From: Chimonanthus salicifolius
Taxonomy: Eukaryota; Streptophyta; Magnoliopsida; Laurales; Calycanthaceae
Assembly (NCBI GenBank): GCA_013350335.1
Contig: CM023538.1
Span: 59,633,080-59,697,079 of the forward strand
DNA length: 64,000 nt
Direction: 5' to 3'
Positions 10,801 through 23,400 of this stretch are shown here, in pieces; the stretch's first letter is position 1; every line of letters begins with the position of its first letter. The position numbers were made by a program, and so were the translations under genes. Under the pieces are notes generated by a model. That model was not told the DNA's origin. It ran no database searches and saw nothing but the letters and a program-made list of their open reading frames with translations.

Positions 10801-13800
10801 ACCAGCAATCGTTGGAGGGGTCCTTCATGGCTTAAAAAAATCTAGGGTATAAGTATTCTATCCAACTAATAGGAAGAACGGAATCAAATGAGGCAAAGTT
10901 ATTGAGCATCAAGGAAGTATTTAAGATCTTAAAGTCTTTTCAAGGAAGGTTTATTGTAGAGGGAGATTCAACTAATGCACAAAGATGGGCCATGGGCAAA
11001 AAGAATGTCCCTTAGAGGTTGACATCTATCGATAAGGAGATTAGGGAATCTAATAGGAATCGGGGGGCGGGGGGGGGGGGGGGGGGGGGGGGGGGGTGGG
11101 GGGGGTGTTTCGGGGTTCCAAAAGTATCGAATTTAAAAGATTTGATAGAGAAGTTTCAATGAAAATAAACTTAAAAAATGGAAAAGAGATTTTAAGATTG
11201 GATTTGCTGAATTGAAATGATTTGCTCCAACATTACCATGTTAATATCTAAAAATAAAGGAAATTCATGTAAAAATGACTAGAAAAAATAAAAGGGGATT
11301 TTATTATTAAATTTATGAGTTTGAAGATTTAGCCAGACTTTTTATGTTAGTATCTAAAAATAGAAAAATTCTATGGAAAAATTTGTGACATGGAGAAAGA
11401 ATTATCTATTATAAAATTTTGACCAATGTCTATTACGCGAAGCTCATGTTTTTTTTGCTAGTCGATCTATATATATAAGAGACCATTTAAGGTGACAGGT
11501 AAATGAAATCTTGACTTTTCATTCTTTGAACAGCTGTGATTCGCTAACATATTAGCAAACAAAAAAGAGGGTAAAAATTCATCTACAAATGGCTAAAAAT
11601 AGAAAAAAAGGAATTTTAAGATTTGATATGGTGAGTTTGAAAGATTTGATTTATCCTTACCATATAGTATTAAAAATGGGGAAATTCGTATAAAAAAGCC
11701 TAAGAAATACAAATCCATTTTAAGATTGGATCTTGTGAGAACGATTTAGTCCAACATAATTATGTTATTACTCTGTAAATATGGGAGCTTTGTCTAAAAT
11801 GACTAAAAAAATAGAGAAAGGGATCTATTAAAGAATAAAAAGGAACTAATATAGACTTTCTCAATCTTTTAATCTATTTATTAGGAATGAGAGATCTCGT
11901 CAGAGATATGGACTTATTCACCCATAGAAGATATTTAAGGAAAATGTAGGAGAAAAATAGGAAGTGGAGGTGTGTTGGATTTCTTAATGCGTGGTTGTTA
12001 AGTGGAAAAGGAAACTATTTTATTGTTTATACTTTTCATTAAAAAAAGAAACTATTTTATTGTTTATGAGAGTTCCTCAATATGAGTCTTCTCTATCAAT
12101 GCTCTGCCTCTCAGTCCTACTAATCCGAGTTCATCACCATTCTCCATTTAACCTTTTGGGCTCCACTGCAACATGAGAAGATCATCACCTGTATAGTAAG
12201 GTTAAATTATATTAAAATATTTTGCGTAGTTGTTCATTTAAAAAAAAAAAATCATGGAGATTGCTTGTGTAGTGGCTTGTATTGGCTGATTCAAAAAATA
12301 AGACTGGTTCTTAACCACGTACAAATCATAGATGCAGTTTCGATAGTCAGCCCAATGTAGATTGTGCACACTATTATACTAATCACAGTGCTTGAAAATT
12401 GAATATTAAAGACAACTTCCTTAGCATTTTTTAAGTCCTTTTCAAGAATTAAAAACTTAGTCCTATTATCCATTTAATTTTTATAGATATCAAAGAATTC
12501 TAGGTGGCCATCAAATGAATTTTTACAATTCAATCACCAAAATGTTGTTTGATTTGCTTCAACAAAATTATCCTAAAATTAACAGATAATTTTATGGAGT
12601 CTAAAAAGAAGAAAATTTTGAAAACAGTTAAAATATCAATTCAAAATTTAAGCAGATAATATTTGTTCATTGTTAGAGGATTTTAAGATTGGAAGTGACC
12701 TACTACCAATTTTTTTTTTACTAATGTCACTTGTATGAAGCACATCCTTCTTATTGGAACTTGTATATTTGAAGACAAATAATTTTATGGAGTCCAAACT
12801 AAGAAAAATTTGAAAACAGTCAAAATATCAATTCAAATTTAAGCATATAATATTTATTCATTGTTAGAGGATTTTAAGATTGGAAGCAACCTACTACCAA
12901 TTTCTTTACTAATGTCACTTGAGCGAAGCACCTCCTTCTTACTAGAGAGAGAGTGAGAGAGAGTGAGATATTACATGCACAAATACCTTAGCCAGTCTCT
13001 TCCAAATCAGGTTAATTAGCTTCTAAAAATAGGTTTATTAAACATTGTATGGTGATAATTGAGACATCTCTAGAGCCTGTGAGGCACGCCCTTCTTACTA
13101 GAATATGTGTATGGAGAGGGAGGAAGGGAAGGGGGGGCAGGGTCAGATGACATGCACACACAGATATACCTTTCCAGACATTCTAAAAATAGATGCTAGA
13201 GTTTAGGTGGAAATCACACCGCTATACTCTTCCTAAGCCCTCATTCCATCTCTAACCCAAATTAGGTTTTATTGAAACATTGTATGGTGATAACTGAGAC
13301 ATCTCTGGAGCCCAACTATCCAGAGAGATCTACTGTATTATGAAGTAACATATTTTGAACCCAACTAATTGATTTAGTGGTTGCCCTGCTTGGTAAGCAA
13401 GACTGAATATTATGAGAAATAAAATCAAATAATATCCTTTTTGGCAAATCCTTCTTTTCCTTCATCACTTGCAAGTCCTTTCGCTTGTTTTCTGAATGTC
13501 TGATCCACATGGTACATACTCATTATTGAGCAAGCATTAGATTTTTTTTTTTTTTTTTATGTGAAAACCCTTATCTAATAGATTTTTTTTTTTTGCTGTT
13601 TTCTTCTTCTTCTTCTTTTTTTGGAAGAGAGTTTTTTGGCAGTTTATGTTTTTTAATACATGAAGTATCCATATCTTATTCATATGTGAACTGAAACTTA
13701 TGTGATACTTCATTGTAACTGTTTTCATATACAACCAGTAGATGTACCCCTCTGTTGGGCTTTGAAAGGTCCCATTGTTGCGTCGAGTTCAAGCCAGGTG

Positions 13801-16800
13801 CTAAAACAAGTTCTGTGTCCAAGTTATTTAACTAGGAATTGATGCTACATTTTATCATTTTTGCTGAGGATGACAGATTATATTAATGCATGAGAACTAA
13901 GGATGATAGGTTAGTAAAGAGTGGGAGAACTTCTACAGTCTAAATTCTTCACACTCCCACCCAACCAAACACCAAACACCCACACCCCATGCATATCGAC
14001 CATAATCCAGTCTTCTTTATGGTTACAAAAGAAAGCCTTGTAGAATTGAAAGACAAGCTGCAATCAAGATTTTTTTTTTTTTTATTTCTCAGTGATGCTA
14101 GTAATTTCTACCAACCTATGATATCCAGACTCTTCAAAGTAGGCAACATTTTCATATTGTCTTGTGTCATATACTTCATTTTTGTGTGTAAAATCCACAT
14201 CAAAACTGTACCCATAGCATGTCTAAGCATCATAGATGCTGACATTCAGTCTTCTACATGTCATGTTCTTCTTGTATGACCTGTCTTCTTGTGCTTGGCA
14301 TCATGAAGAAACTAGACTAGTTTTTTCCTCTTTGTACCAATAGAGAAAAGAATACTTGGTAATGAAATGCCCATTAACTCTAAAAAATACCAAATTTTGT
14401 TACTACTTCAGTAGTTTCTGACTAAGAAATTTATGTACTTGTGGATGTATTTACATCCTTCTCTCTTATTGGTTGCAGATGTAAATGATACTCCCTCCGT
14501 CCCAAAATACTTGTCTTATATTCATTTTGGAATTGTCCCAAAGTACTTGTCATATTCATTTATTTTCACATTAAATCAAAGTTTTAACCTTCTCGCTGAG
14601 CTCCAAATCGCATTCTAACATGATGGGAAGACGGCCTTCTTTTATAAGTTTTGATTTATCAAAATGCGGGATTTTGTAATTATTTTCACCTCCGACTCTC
14701 ATCGTCTCAATCATGCATTGCTGCATAGTTAGGAAAACATTATTGAACTTTTGTGGATGAACCCAATCAGCAGTATCTATACAACGAGACACCGCCCAGA
14801 CTTTAATTTTTTTTGCATCAAGTTTGTATTGACTCAGAGAATCTATTAATAGCTTTTTGGCGCGCTCCGCAAGAAAACGATCCTTAAGAAATAAAAAATT
14901 CCGAAATGGAACAAGTACTTTGGGACAGAGGGAGTAAATGCTATTGTCATACAACAGCTGCTCCCACTGGTTGCATTTGTATGGATGCACATATATCAAC
15001 AAGTACTTGAGAATGTCCCTTTCTAACTTGCTTTATCTTTCTCTGCTAGTACATTGGAACTGTCAAATCTTACAAATGGTCATATAAAAGTAAATACACT
15101 GCTGAGAGATATTTTGTTTCAAAAACTCAGGCCAATATTGAAACGTTTATGTGAGATTCATGCTGTCGTTTTTTATGCTTCTCTAACTCCCTATATAGAT
15201 CTTCCTTCTTATGCACTTTCATGGACAATTTCCTGTTTTTATCTGTTTATGCAGGCTGGGAAAACTCTTAGTGCTCGGAGATGGCAGGCTGCATTTAGTC
15301 CTGAAGGTTATCTGGATATAGGAAAGACACTTACAAGAATCCATCGTGGGGTATGGACATGTTTCCTTGTCCACAATAATGAGTTGTTTATCAGTTTTCT
15401 CAATTTTATTTTGTTTTGTCTAAGAAAACCCCTTTTTTTAAAAAAGAAGAAGTTATAGTTGAGCTCACAACCTTGTGGTTGTGATGCTACACACTCCTAC
15501 TGTATCATGAGTTCGTGAGTTGTGAATTGCACAAAACCTTGTCAATTGTCAATATTTTTCGGCTGAACCACAAAGTTAAATAATGACTTTCAAATACATG
15601 GTAAGAAAAACATATAGTTAAGATGTTTTAGTGGAAATTGTGGGAACTGCTAATGATTTGTTTAAGATGGTTAACTTTTTCCTTGTCTAGTCATATTTTG
15701 CATATCACACGTGTTCAAGAGGGACATGGATTACTACTATGTTATAGATAGATAGAGAGGGAGAGAGACAAACGGACAGATCAAGCATATAGCTCCCTGA
15801 TTTCTCTTGCCACCAGAGCCAGTTTCCAAGGAAGTCTTTTAACTCCGCACGCCCATTTAATTTCATTCACTAAGTTCCCATTTATAACTAACTCCCCATT
15901 ACCATGCCTAAGCCAAAGAGCTAAAGCTTTCCTAATGCTAACCATTTCTACCTCACTAGAGTACCAAATGCACATTAGCTCTGAGAAGAGGAAAAGCACC
16001 TGGCCCCTACAGTCTTTAGCCACCCCAACTATGCCTGTTGGACCAGGCTAGAGTCTTTGCATAATGATTTTAGTATGGACTTTATGGCCCAAATATCAAT
16101 GGATGCTGTAGAAATCATTCCAATGGCAAGTGTACATTTGAATGGGATCAAGTGGGATAGGCATCCAATAGACACAGGGTTAGAGGATATGAGGGGGTAA
16201 TGGGGGTCCATGTAGAGTATTCAGTGTTCATGAGAAAAAAATTTGCATAACAACCCATTACAATATCTATGATTTTTAGTCCCAGAAGCCTGCCATGAGA
16301 ACTTAAATGTATATTCCCTTTTCATCTATGACATTTTGCTTTCTACTACATGCCTAGATTTTCCTCCAATATGTGCCAATACACTTTTATTTTGAAATGA
16401 AAATAAAATGTTTAGTCATTTGCTATATACCCCATGAGAAGAGTTGGTGGGAGGGGGGGGGGGGGGGGGGGGGGCGGCGGGGTGTGGAGATGAGCGTCAT
16501 GGTGAAATTTCCATCTAGGACCTACTATGATCGAAGAATGTTGGAAAGGTCTATGCTTGGATATGGTGTTGACCACAATCAGCTAGGTCGGGTGATTGAT
16601 AGCATGATTTTTAAGGCTTCAAAATCATGCTAGGTCGGGTGATTGATAGCATGTTAAATAATGGTGCAATATTATCAAGTTTCAATAAAACGATTGGTGG
16701 GAAACAATTGTGATTTTGAGAGGGAAATGAAGGGAGAAGAAACAAAGAGATCTCAAAGGGTTTTGATAGAGAAATCAGGTACCACGGAGAGAGAGATGGA

Positions 16801-19800
16801 CAGGGAGGGGGAGAGAGAGAGAGAGAGAGGACATATATTTATGATGGGACAGAGAAATCTGTGTGGAGAAATAAAAAAAAAATGAGAGATATTCAAAAGG
16901 AGGAAGGGAGGAGATATAAATGAAGAGATGGATAGAAATAGAGATATAGAGAGATATTTGTGAGGAGAAAGAAAGTGAGCGAGACAGAGATCTGATAGGG
17001 GGAGAGCAAGGGAATAGGTTTTTAGGTGTGTGTGACAGAGAAAGAGTACCCGGATGTTAGGTGGGTGGGTGGGTCAGTAGGTGAGAGAGAGAGAGAGAGA
17101 GAGAGCACTGTCTGCTATTTAAGTATAGATTCCTACTACAGGAAGAGGCTAATGTCACGGGTCCGAATATGTGAATTTTTTTTCCTAGAACCATGATGGC
17201 ACTCAAACTAGGTCCGTTTGGTTCAAAGCTAAGAACAAATCAAGGGAGGTTCTCGCAAAAAAATGCACAAGGGTTCAATTACGGCACAATATTGTTGCTA
17301 AGGGCCTCAGCCCAATTTTTATTGCTATACAGTTGCCAAAGTACAGATCTTGCCTAATCCACCAGTGTTCTCCTCCTCTCACTAGTGTCCATGGAATGCC
17401 TTTAAATAGGCCAAGTACAAAATCCGTGTGGTTACTATGTAGGGCTCCACCTTTAGTTACAAAACTGATAAGGAATGATCCAATCCTGTTTGTGGACACT
17501 AGAAGTTGTCCACAACCATTCGTTCATGTCCATTTCATCCAGTCTTTGTCCATTGATCATCCTGATCCATCCTTAGGCTGCTCTATCTGTCCAAGGGGCC
17601 GTCCAGCCCATTCATAGCCTGTTCTGTTCCGTCCAGCCCCTATCTGTCCAAGGGGCCGTCCAGCCCATTCATAGCCTTTTCTGATCCGTCCAGCCCATTC
17701 ATAGCCTGTTCTGATCCGTCCATGTACTGTCCCACTCATCCATGGCCTTTCTATTCAGTCAGACCGTCCTAATCCCTCCAAGGACTGTCCACTCCATCCA
17801 GCATCCGTCCTGGCTCATCCCTGAACTGTCCTACTTCATCAAGGAACTGTCCAGGGTCTATCCAAAATTCATCTGTCTGCAACCCGTCCATGACCTGTCC
17901 ATGGACGGTTCAGAATATGAGGATCTTACACTAATCTCCCATCATCTGCGAGATTTTGAGAGATGTAAATCTCCTTTTCACTTTATCAATTGCATAGATT
18001 GTAATAGTTGATAAAGGATGGATGAAAGTCTCCAATCACTAGAGTGTTTGCCAAACACGTACTGAGAACCCTGGGGTCTTGACTGAACATTTACTTGCAT
18101 TGATGCATGTGTCAAAAGTTACACTATTCAGATAATAATGACCATTTATTTAGGGCCCTTAAAGTTTATTGTTTGTGAGTGTGAATTTTTTGTTATTCAA
18201 TCCTATCTGGAGTATCAAACATATCCCGATGACATTGTGATGTGTACAAAGAAAGGGTTGATGGATTAGGAAGGGAATCTCTGAAGGTTTAGCTTGACCG
18301 TAGGTGGACATGAGGAACGGATTGCATTTCCCTAAAACAAGTCCTGGTTTCTCTAGATAATTGTCAAGTGTTCCTATTGGATCTGCTGGTTGCATTTTGG
18401 GGTCCACATGTATGTCCAACTATGTATAGATGGATTGTTAGAGGGGCCCTATGTGGATTACAAATGGACCAAAATTACACTGTTCGAATGATCAATCAGG
18501 GACTGTAGAACTAGATGATTGGATCAAAATTTTCTGATCTTTGCATGAGATTGCCATGACCATTCAACTAAAGTGATTTGCAATCTTCAATGGACTCCAT
18601 TTCCAACCATCCACCTTATCTGTAGGTTGGCCCCACAATGCATTCAAAACCAGATTAGCATGGAAGTAGCTCAATCTTGTACCTTCTTTTAACTTCCACC
18701 TGCCATTAGCGTAGTGGCCCTGCTTGAAATAGACATATAGGTGGCACAATGCATTTTGCAGAATTCACTTTGGAGAAAGAGCTCTCATATCCAACTATGT
18801 CTTTGCATTTTGGATGTCAAGCGTGTCAATACAATGTGTCAGGCTGTCTTGAATTAAGACTGTACCTTTGTGAATTCATACAGGTCTTATTTGTTGTTTT
18901 ATTCCATAAATCAACTAATGTTTTACAGTGATTCTATTAAATGGCAAGTCACTATGATTAGAACGATATTTAGGCAAATGCTATTATTTCAGGTCACTAT
19001 GATTAGAACGCTATTTAGGCAAATGCTATTATTTCATGAGGTAGGATGAGATTGATGTTTGGATTCAGTAAAGGTGGTCTAACTGCACTTCTCTCTTGAA
19101 AGAACCTAATAGTCCCAAACTACAGTTTAGATGGAGCCAAATAGTTTCCAATGCAAGCTTTGACGTGGAATCTGGAGACTCATCATTGCCACCCATTTGC
19201 TCACATCAAATGAAGAATAGTGGGTTTCATCTATAAATTGAAATTTAATAAAGAATTTGCCCATCAATCATTCAATCTAAATCTTAACCATAACCTTGGC
19301 TTTCAGTTTGTATGATGGGGATTGGAAGTCATAGGAATTGTTGGTATTCATCATAATAAAACTGCCCCTTATGATTAGCAGTTCTTTCTACTGCTCATAA
19401 CTCTTTCCTATTGTACCATTTTATCTTCATCCTTATGACAATATTACTTGGATATTTACATGTCTTGCTTAAATTGCCTCCGTTTTTGCTTTCATTCACA
19501 AAAACTTGGCTGCCAATCAGGAAAGTACCCATTTACTTGGTTTTGAATTTCATGTTAAGTGCAGTTAATTAGGGACAAATGTAATTTTCCAACATAATGT
19601 CCATATTTGTCAATTTAAGATAAACAGTACTTATTATCACTACACTATTTTTGCTAAACAGAAGTTTGATCCATTTGCTTCACAATGTAAACTTTGGTGC
19701 AATCAGGGTATCCATCCATCTATAAGAGGAGAAGTTTGGGAGTTTCTGCTTGGTTGCTTTGATCCTAAAAGTACCTATGAAGAACGAGATGAGATACGAC

Positions 19801-20395
19801 AATGTAGAAGGTTATTTTCATTACTATACTAGAACCAACTTTGTTTTGGATTATTAAGTTATATTGCAGCATTAGATGGATTAGTGGTTAGTTATTTAAT
19901 CTTAAAAATGTGATAGGCTTCTTAACTTCAAATGGTATGCCAAGCCTGATGTGCTTTTTATCTATTCTGATGTGTAAATGAAAACTGAGACGCAAAACAT
20001 TTAGTTGCTTAAAAATTTATTTGTTGCAAAAATATTGAAGAATAATGAAAAAAAATCTAGTTCTTCAAAAACATTACATTTATCCCTATCACAAATCATT
20101 TTTGACTACTAGTAGAAATGAAATCTCTCTCATTCGATCTCTTCAAATGATCACGAGTACGTGAAAAAAGAACTCTGGTAAGAGTTTTCCTTTGCCATGC
20201 ATTTTTGGTCCTTTTTGGTACCATGACCATATGTCTCAGATATCAGCCGTAAAATCTAGATTTCTGGTGGGCCTAATCTGCAGAAGATGGTATCTTGCTT
20301 CAGAAACATGGGTGGAAGGATTTGCGCACTGCAATTATGTTTTTATCCTTGATTTGTTCATATCTAAGGAGTGTATTTTATTTACATTATGATTG

Positions 20396-20430
<35 letters not shown>

Positions 20431-23400
20431 GCACCTTATACTTCGTTTAATGGAATTTTTTCTGGTGAACTTTCCTAAAAAAATCATGAAATTGAAGGGT
20501 GAAGAGAAAGAGGAAGATATAGAAAAGATGATTGAAGAGGAAGGACAAGAGAGGAGAAATGATGTGGAAAGAGAATAGTCAACTAAGGATGGTCTACCCT
20601 CCCATCTGCCATTCTATCTGTTATTAAAACAATACATTAACATATAGAAATGATTAGACTGTCCTTAAAGTTTGTCCTATCCATATTTTTTAACATAATT
20701 TCTGTTGAAGATGCCTCAAGATATTCCTCGTTGGGAGATCTCAGATGGCCAACCATTAGCTGTCCTTTTCTCCATGCTACTCATGCAAAGGAAGAAGATT
20801 AGATGGTTAGACTTCTGATCTGGTAGAATTTTGTTCACAGCTAGCTACTGTGATTGGAGTTTTTTTTTATCCATATTGAGTATGGACCTACTGTTTTGGT
20901 GCTTGAAGAAAACTCAAATGAGGGGCCTAGTTGACACTATACATGTCAAGTTCATTGGTGTACTATAATTCTCAAGTTTGAAGTAATCATAAATGTTGTT
21001 CGATTTATGCTCAAAGCATGACCATATTAGGGTAATTTCCATGATGTCTAATACTCGTAGTTTTCCGATCAAGCTGCTTCACTAGGAACTCAGCTGAGTT
21101 GATTTGGTCAATCACTTGTCACTGGATTGGGTCAAACCAAGCAGTTCAGATTTGACAGGGGTTAACTTGGTCCATTTAACCAGTCAACTTCATGACATGG
21201 TTAGGTCAAATTAGCTAGGTTGAATCAAAACCAACGGAGCTCAAAATTTGATGATATCTAAATTTTAAACTATGATTCTTTTTACATAATTTTTTTTTCC
21301 AAAAATTTATAAATGCTTACTCTTTTTTTTTTTTTGAAAAGTAACTTCATTAATCAATGGGGAGAAGAAAACAAAAGGGAGCAAGCACAAGATACAAGCA
21401 ACCCATCAAATACAAACAAAAGAAAACTCTTCCGATATTACATCAAATTATTCACAATCTCCAAGGATAACAAAACACCCTGACGAGCCAGCTCATCATC
21501 CTCAAAATTTGCCGATCAAGGGGCCCACGACACCGAATAACCTGAAGACACCATGGAATGGCGAATCCTGTCAATTTTATCTAGATAACACCGAGGGCAA
21601 GGAGATCCTGCAGTCCAACTAACAACAATCTTAGAGTCACCTTCTATGATGCTCCCAATTGCTCCTAAATCCTCCAGTGGCACCACACCCCTCCATAAAG
21701 CATATAGCTTTGCATCTAACACAGAACCATTATGAAGAGGACCAGCAAAGGATAGCAGAGTGCCACCAGAACCATTCCCAACAATTCCTCCATAGTCTGC
21801 TAACCCGACCTCTTGCACACAACTCCCATCAAAGTTGAGTTTGAGAAGACCCGCTGCAGGGGGAGACCAAGCCACTAACTTAACCAGAGATGATTGAGGC
21901 AAGAAAAAATCCACTGAATTCCAAGCACAGCATATATGTGAGATTGCAAGTCCCTCGAATTTACTAGAGCCCACCATCCACCAAGCCACCCTGCTTTTAA
22001 TAACTTCAACAAGATGCATAACAGGGACTCTTTCCTCTTAAAAATTCTAGAATTTCGTTCTAGCTAGATAGACCACACTATGCTCAATCCAGTAGCCACC
22101 CAAAGAGACTTTCTAAAAGAGTTGCCATCAAGAATGACTTCTTCATTAAACAGATTTGACCAAGACTTTGGCAAGCAAAAATCCAAACCTAACATCTGAA
22201 AAAGGTAACACCAAATCTGACAAGCAAATCTACAATGCGCCAACAGATGATTGACAAACTCCTCACCAGCCAAACACAAGGGGCAAGCATTAACTATGAG
22301 CATATGACGCACCCGCAAGTTATCTATAGTCAGAATTTTCTTCAAACCAGCCAACCATCCAAACACCTTCACCTTGAAAGGGGCAACTCCCTTCCAAATT
22401 TTCACATTCACCTTAGGAACATCCTCATCATCTATGAACTTATTGCAAAAGAATTTAACTGTAAAAAACCTATGAGAATCTAGTTCCCAAAGACGTCTAT
22501 CTTCACCATTCCCCGAATAGAAAACACTACTCAACTGGGCCATTAATGCCATTCAATCTTCCAATATCCAATCCTCCAACTCTCTTCTAAACTGAGGACA
22601 CCAAACCACTTGACCTTGGCGGTAGTCCAAGCACACCTTTACCATAGCCTCTTTATCCATAGCTAAAGAAAAAAGACCAGGAAAGCTGGAGGCCAAAGGT
22701 ACACCTCCCACCCATCTATCCTTCCAGAAAAGTATATGCTCCCCATAATAAGCTTCGTACCTGATAAAGGAGTTGAACAACGTAGAGACAGATCCAACCC
22801 CTTTCCAAAATGCAGATGCCTTTCTATTATCAGCAAAGACCCGCCATCCCAAGCTATGTAACCTGTACTTTTGGTGAATAATACTCTTCCATAGACCATC
22901 ATAAGGCTCCCCCAACCTCCATAGCCACTTTCCTAATACAGCGATATTGAACTACCGAAGAGGCCTAATTCCCAACCCCCTTCCTTTATAGACTTGCAAA
23001 CTTGAGGCCAAGCCACCAAATGAAGTTTTCTCTTGTCCATATCATCATTTCACAAAAAAATAATTCTGAATGGTCTCCATCTTTTTAATTACAACAGTGG
23101 GGCGCTTAAAAACACTGAAGAAGTACACAGGAAGGCTAGAAATAAAATATTTCAGTAAAATAATTCTCCCCCCAATCGATAAATACTTTCCCTTCCAACA
23201 AGATAACCTCTTCTCCATTTTCTCTACCACCCGATCCCAACATCTCTTATTTGGTTTCCCATTACAGAGAGGAAGCCCAAGATAAGATGACGGAAAAGAA
23301 GCAACTCTGCACCACAACACCGCAGCCAATTGATCATAGGAGTTGTAGTCAACATCTACCCCCATCAACTATCTTCTAACATAATTGATCTTCAAACCTG

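Larger units (their letters stand above)
7991..15254 (+). other. TBC intron 1 (7.3 kb)
   Basis: Holds a truncated LINE with nested SINE, an RNase H LINE fragment, a 28-G run, degenerate tandem repeats, a 170-bp duplication and a mariner relic (listed separately). The rest is AT-rich with no coding signal. Confidence 0.85.
15351..19706 (+). other. TBC intron 2 (4.4 kb)
   Basis: Holds an antisense RNase H fragment, a 22-G run, GA microsatellites, the GTCC-rich repeat block and a 45-bp duplication. The stretch 18050-18940 has no recognisable content. Confidence 0.8.

Noticed and set aside
17275..17499. 74-codon minus ORF
   Set aside because: No recognisable family, intronic, likely chance.
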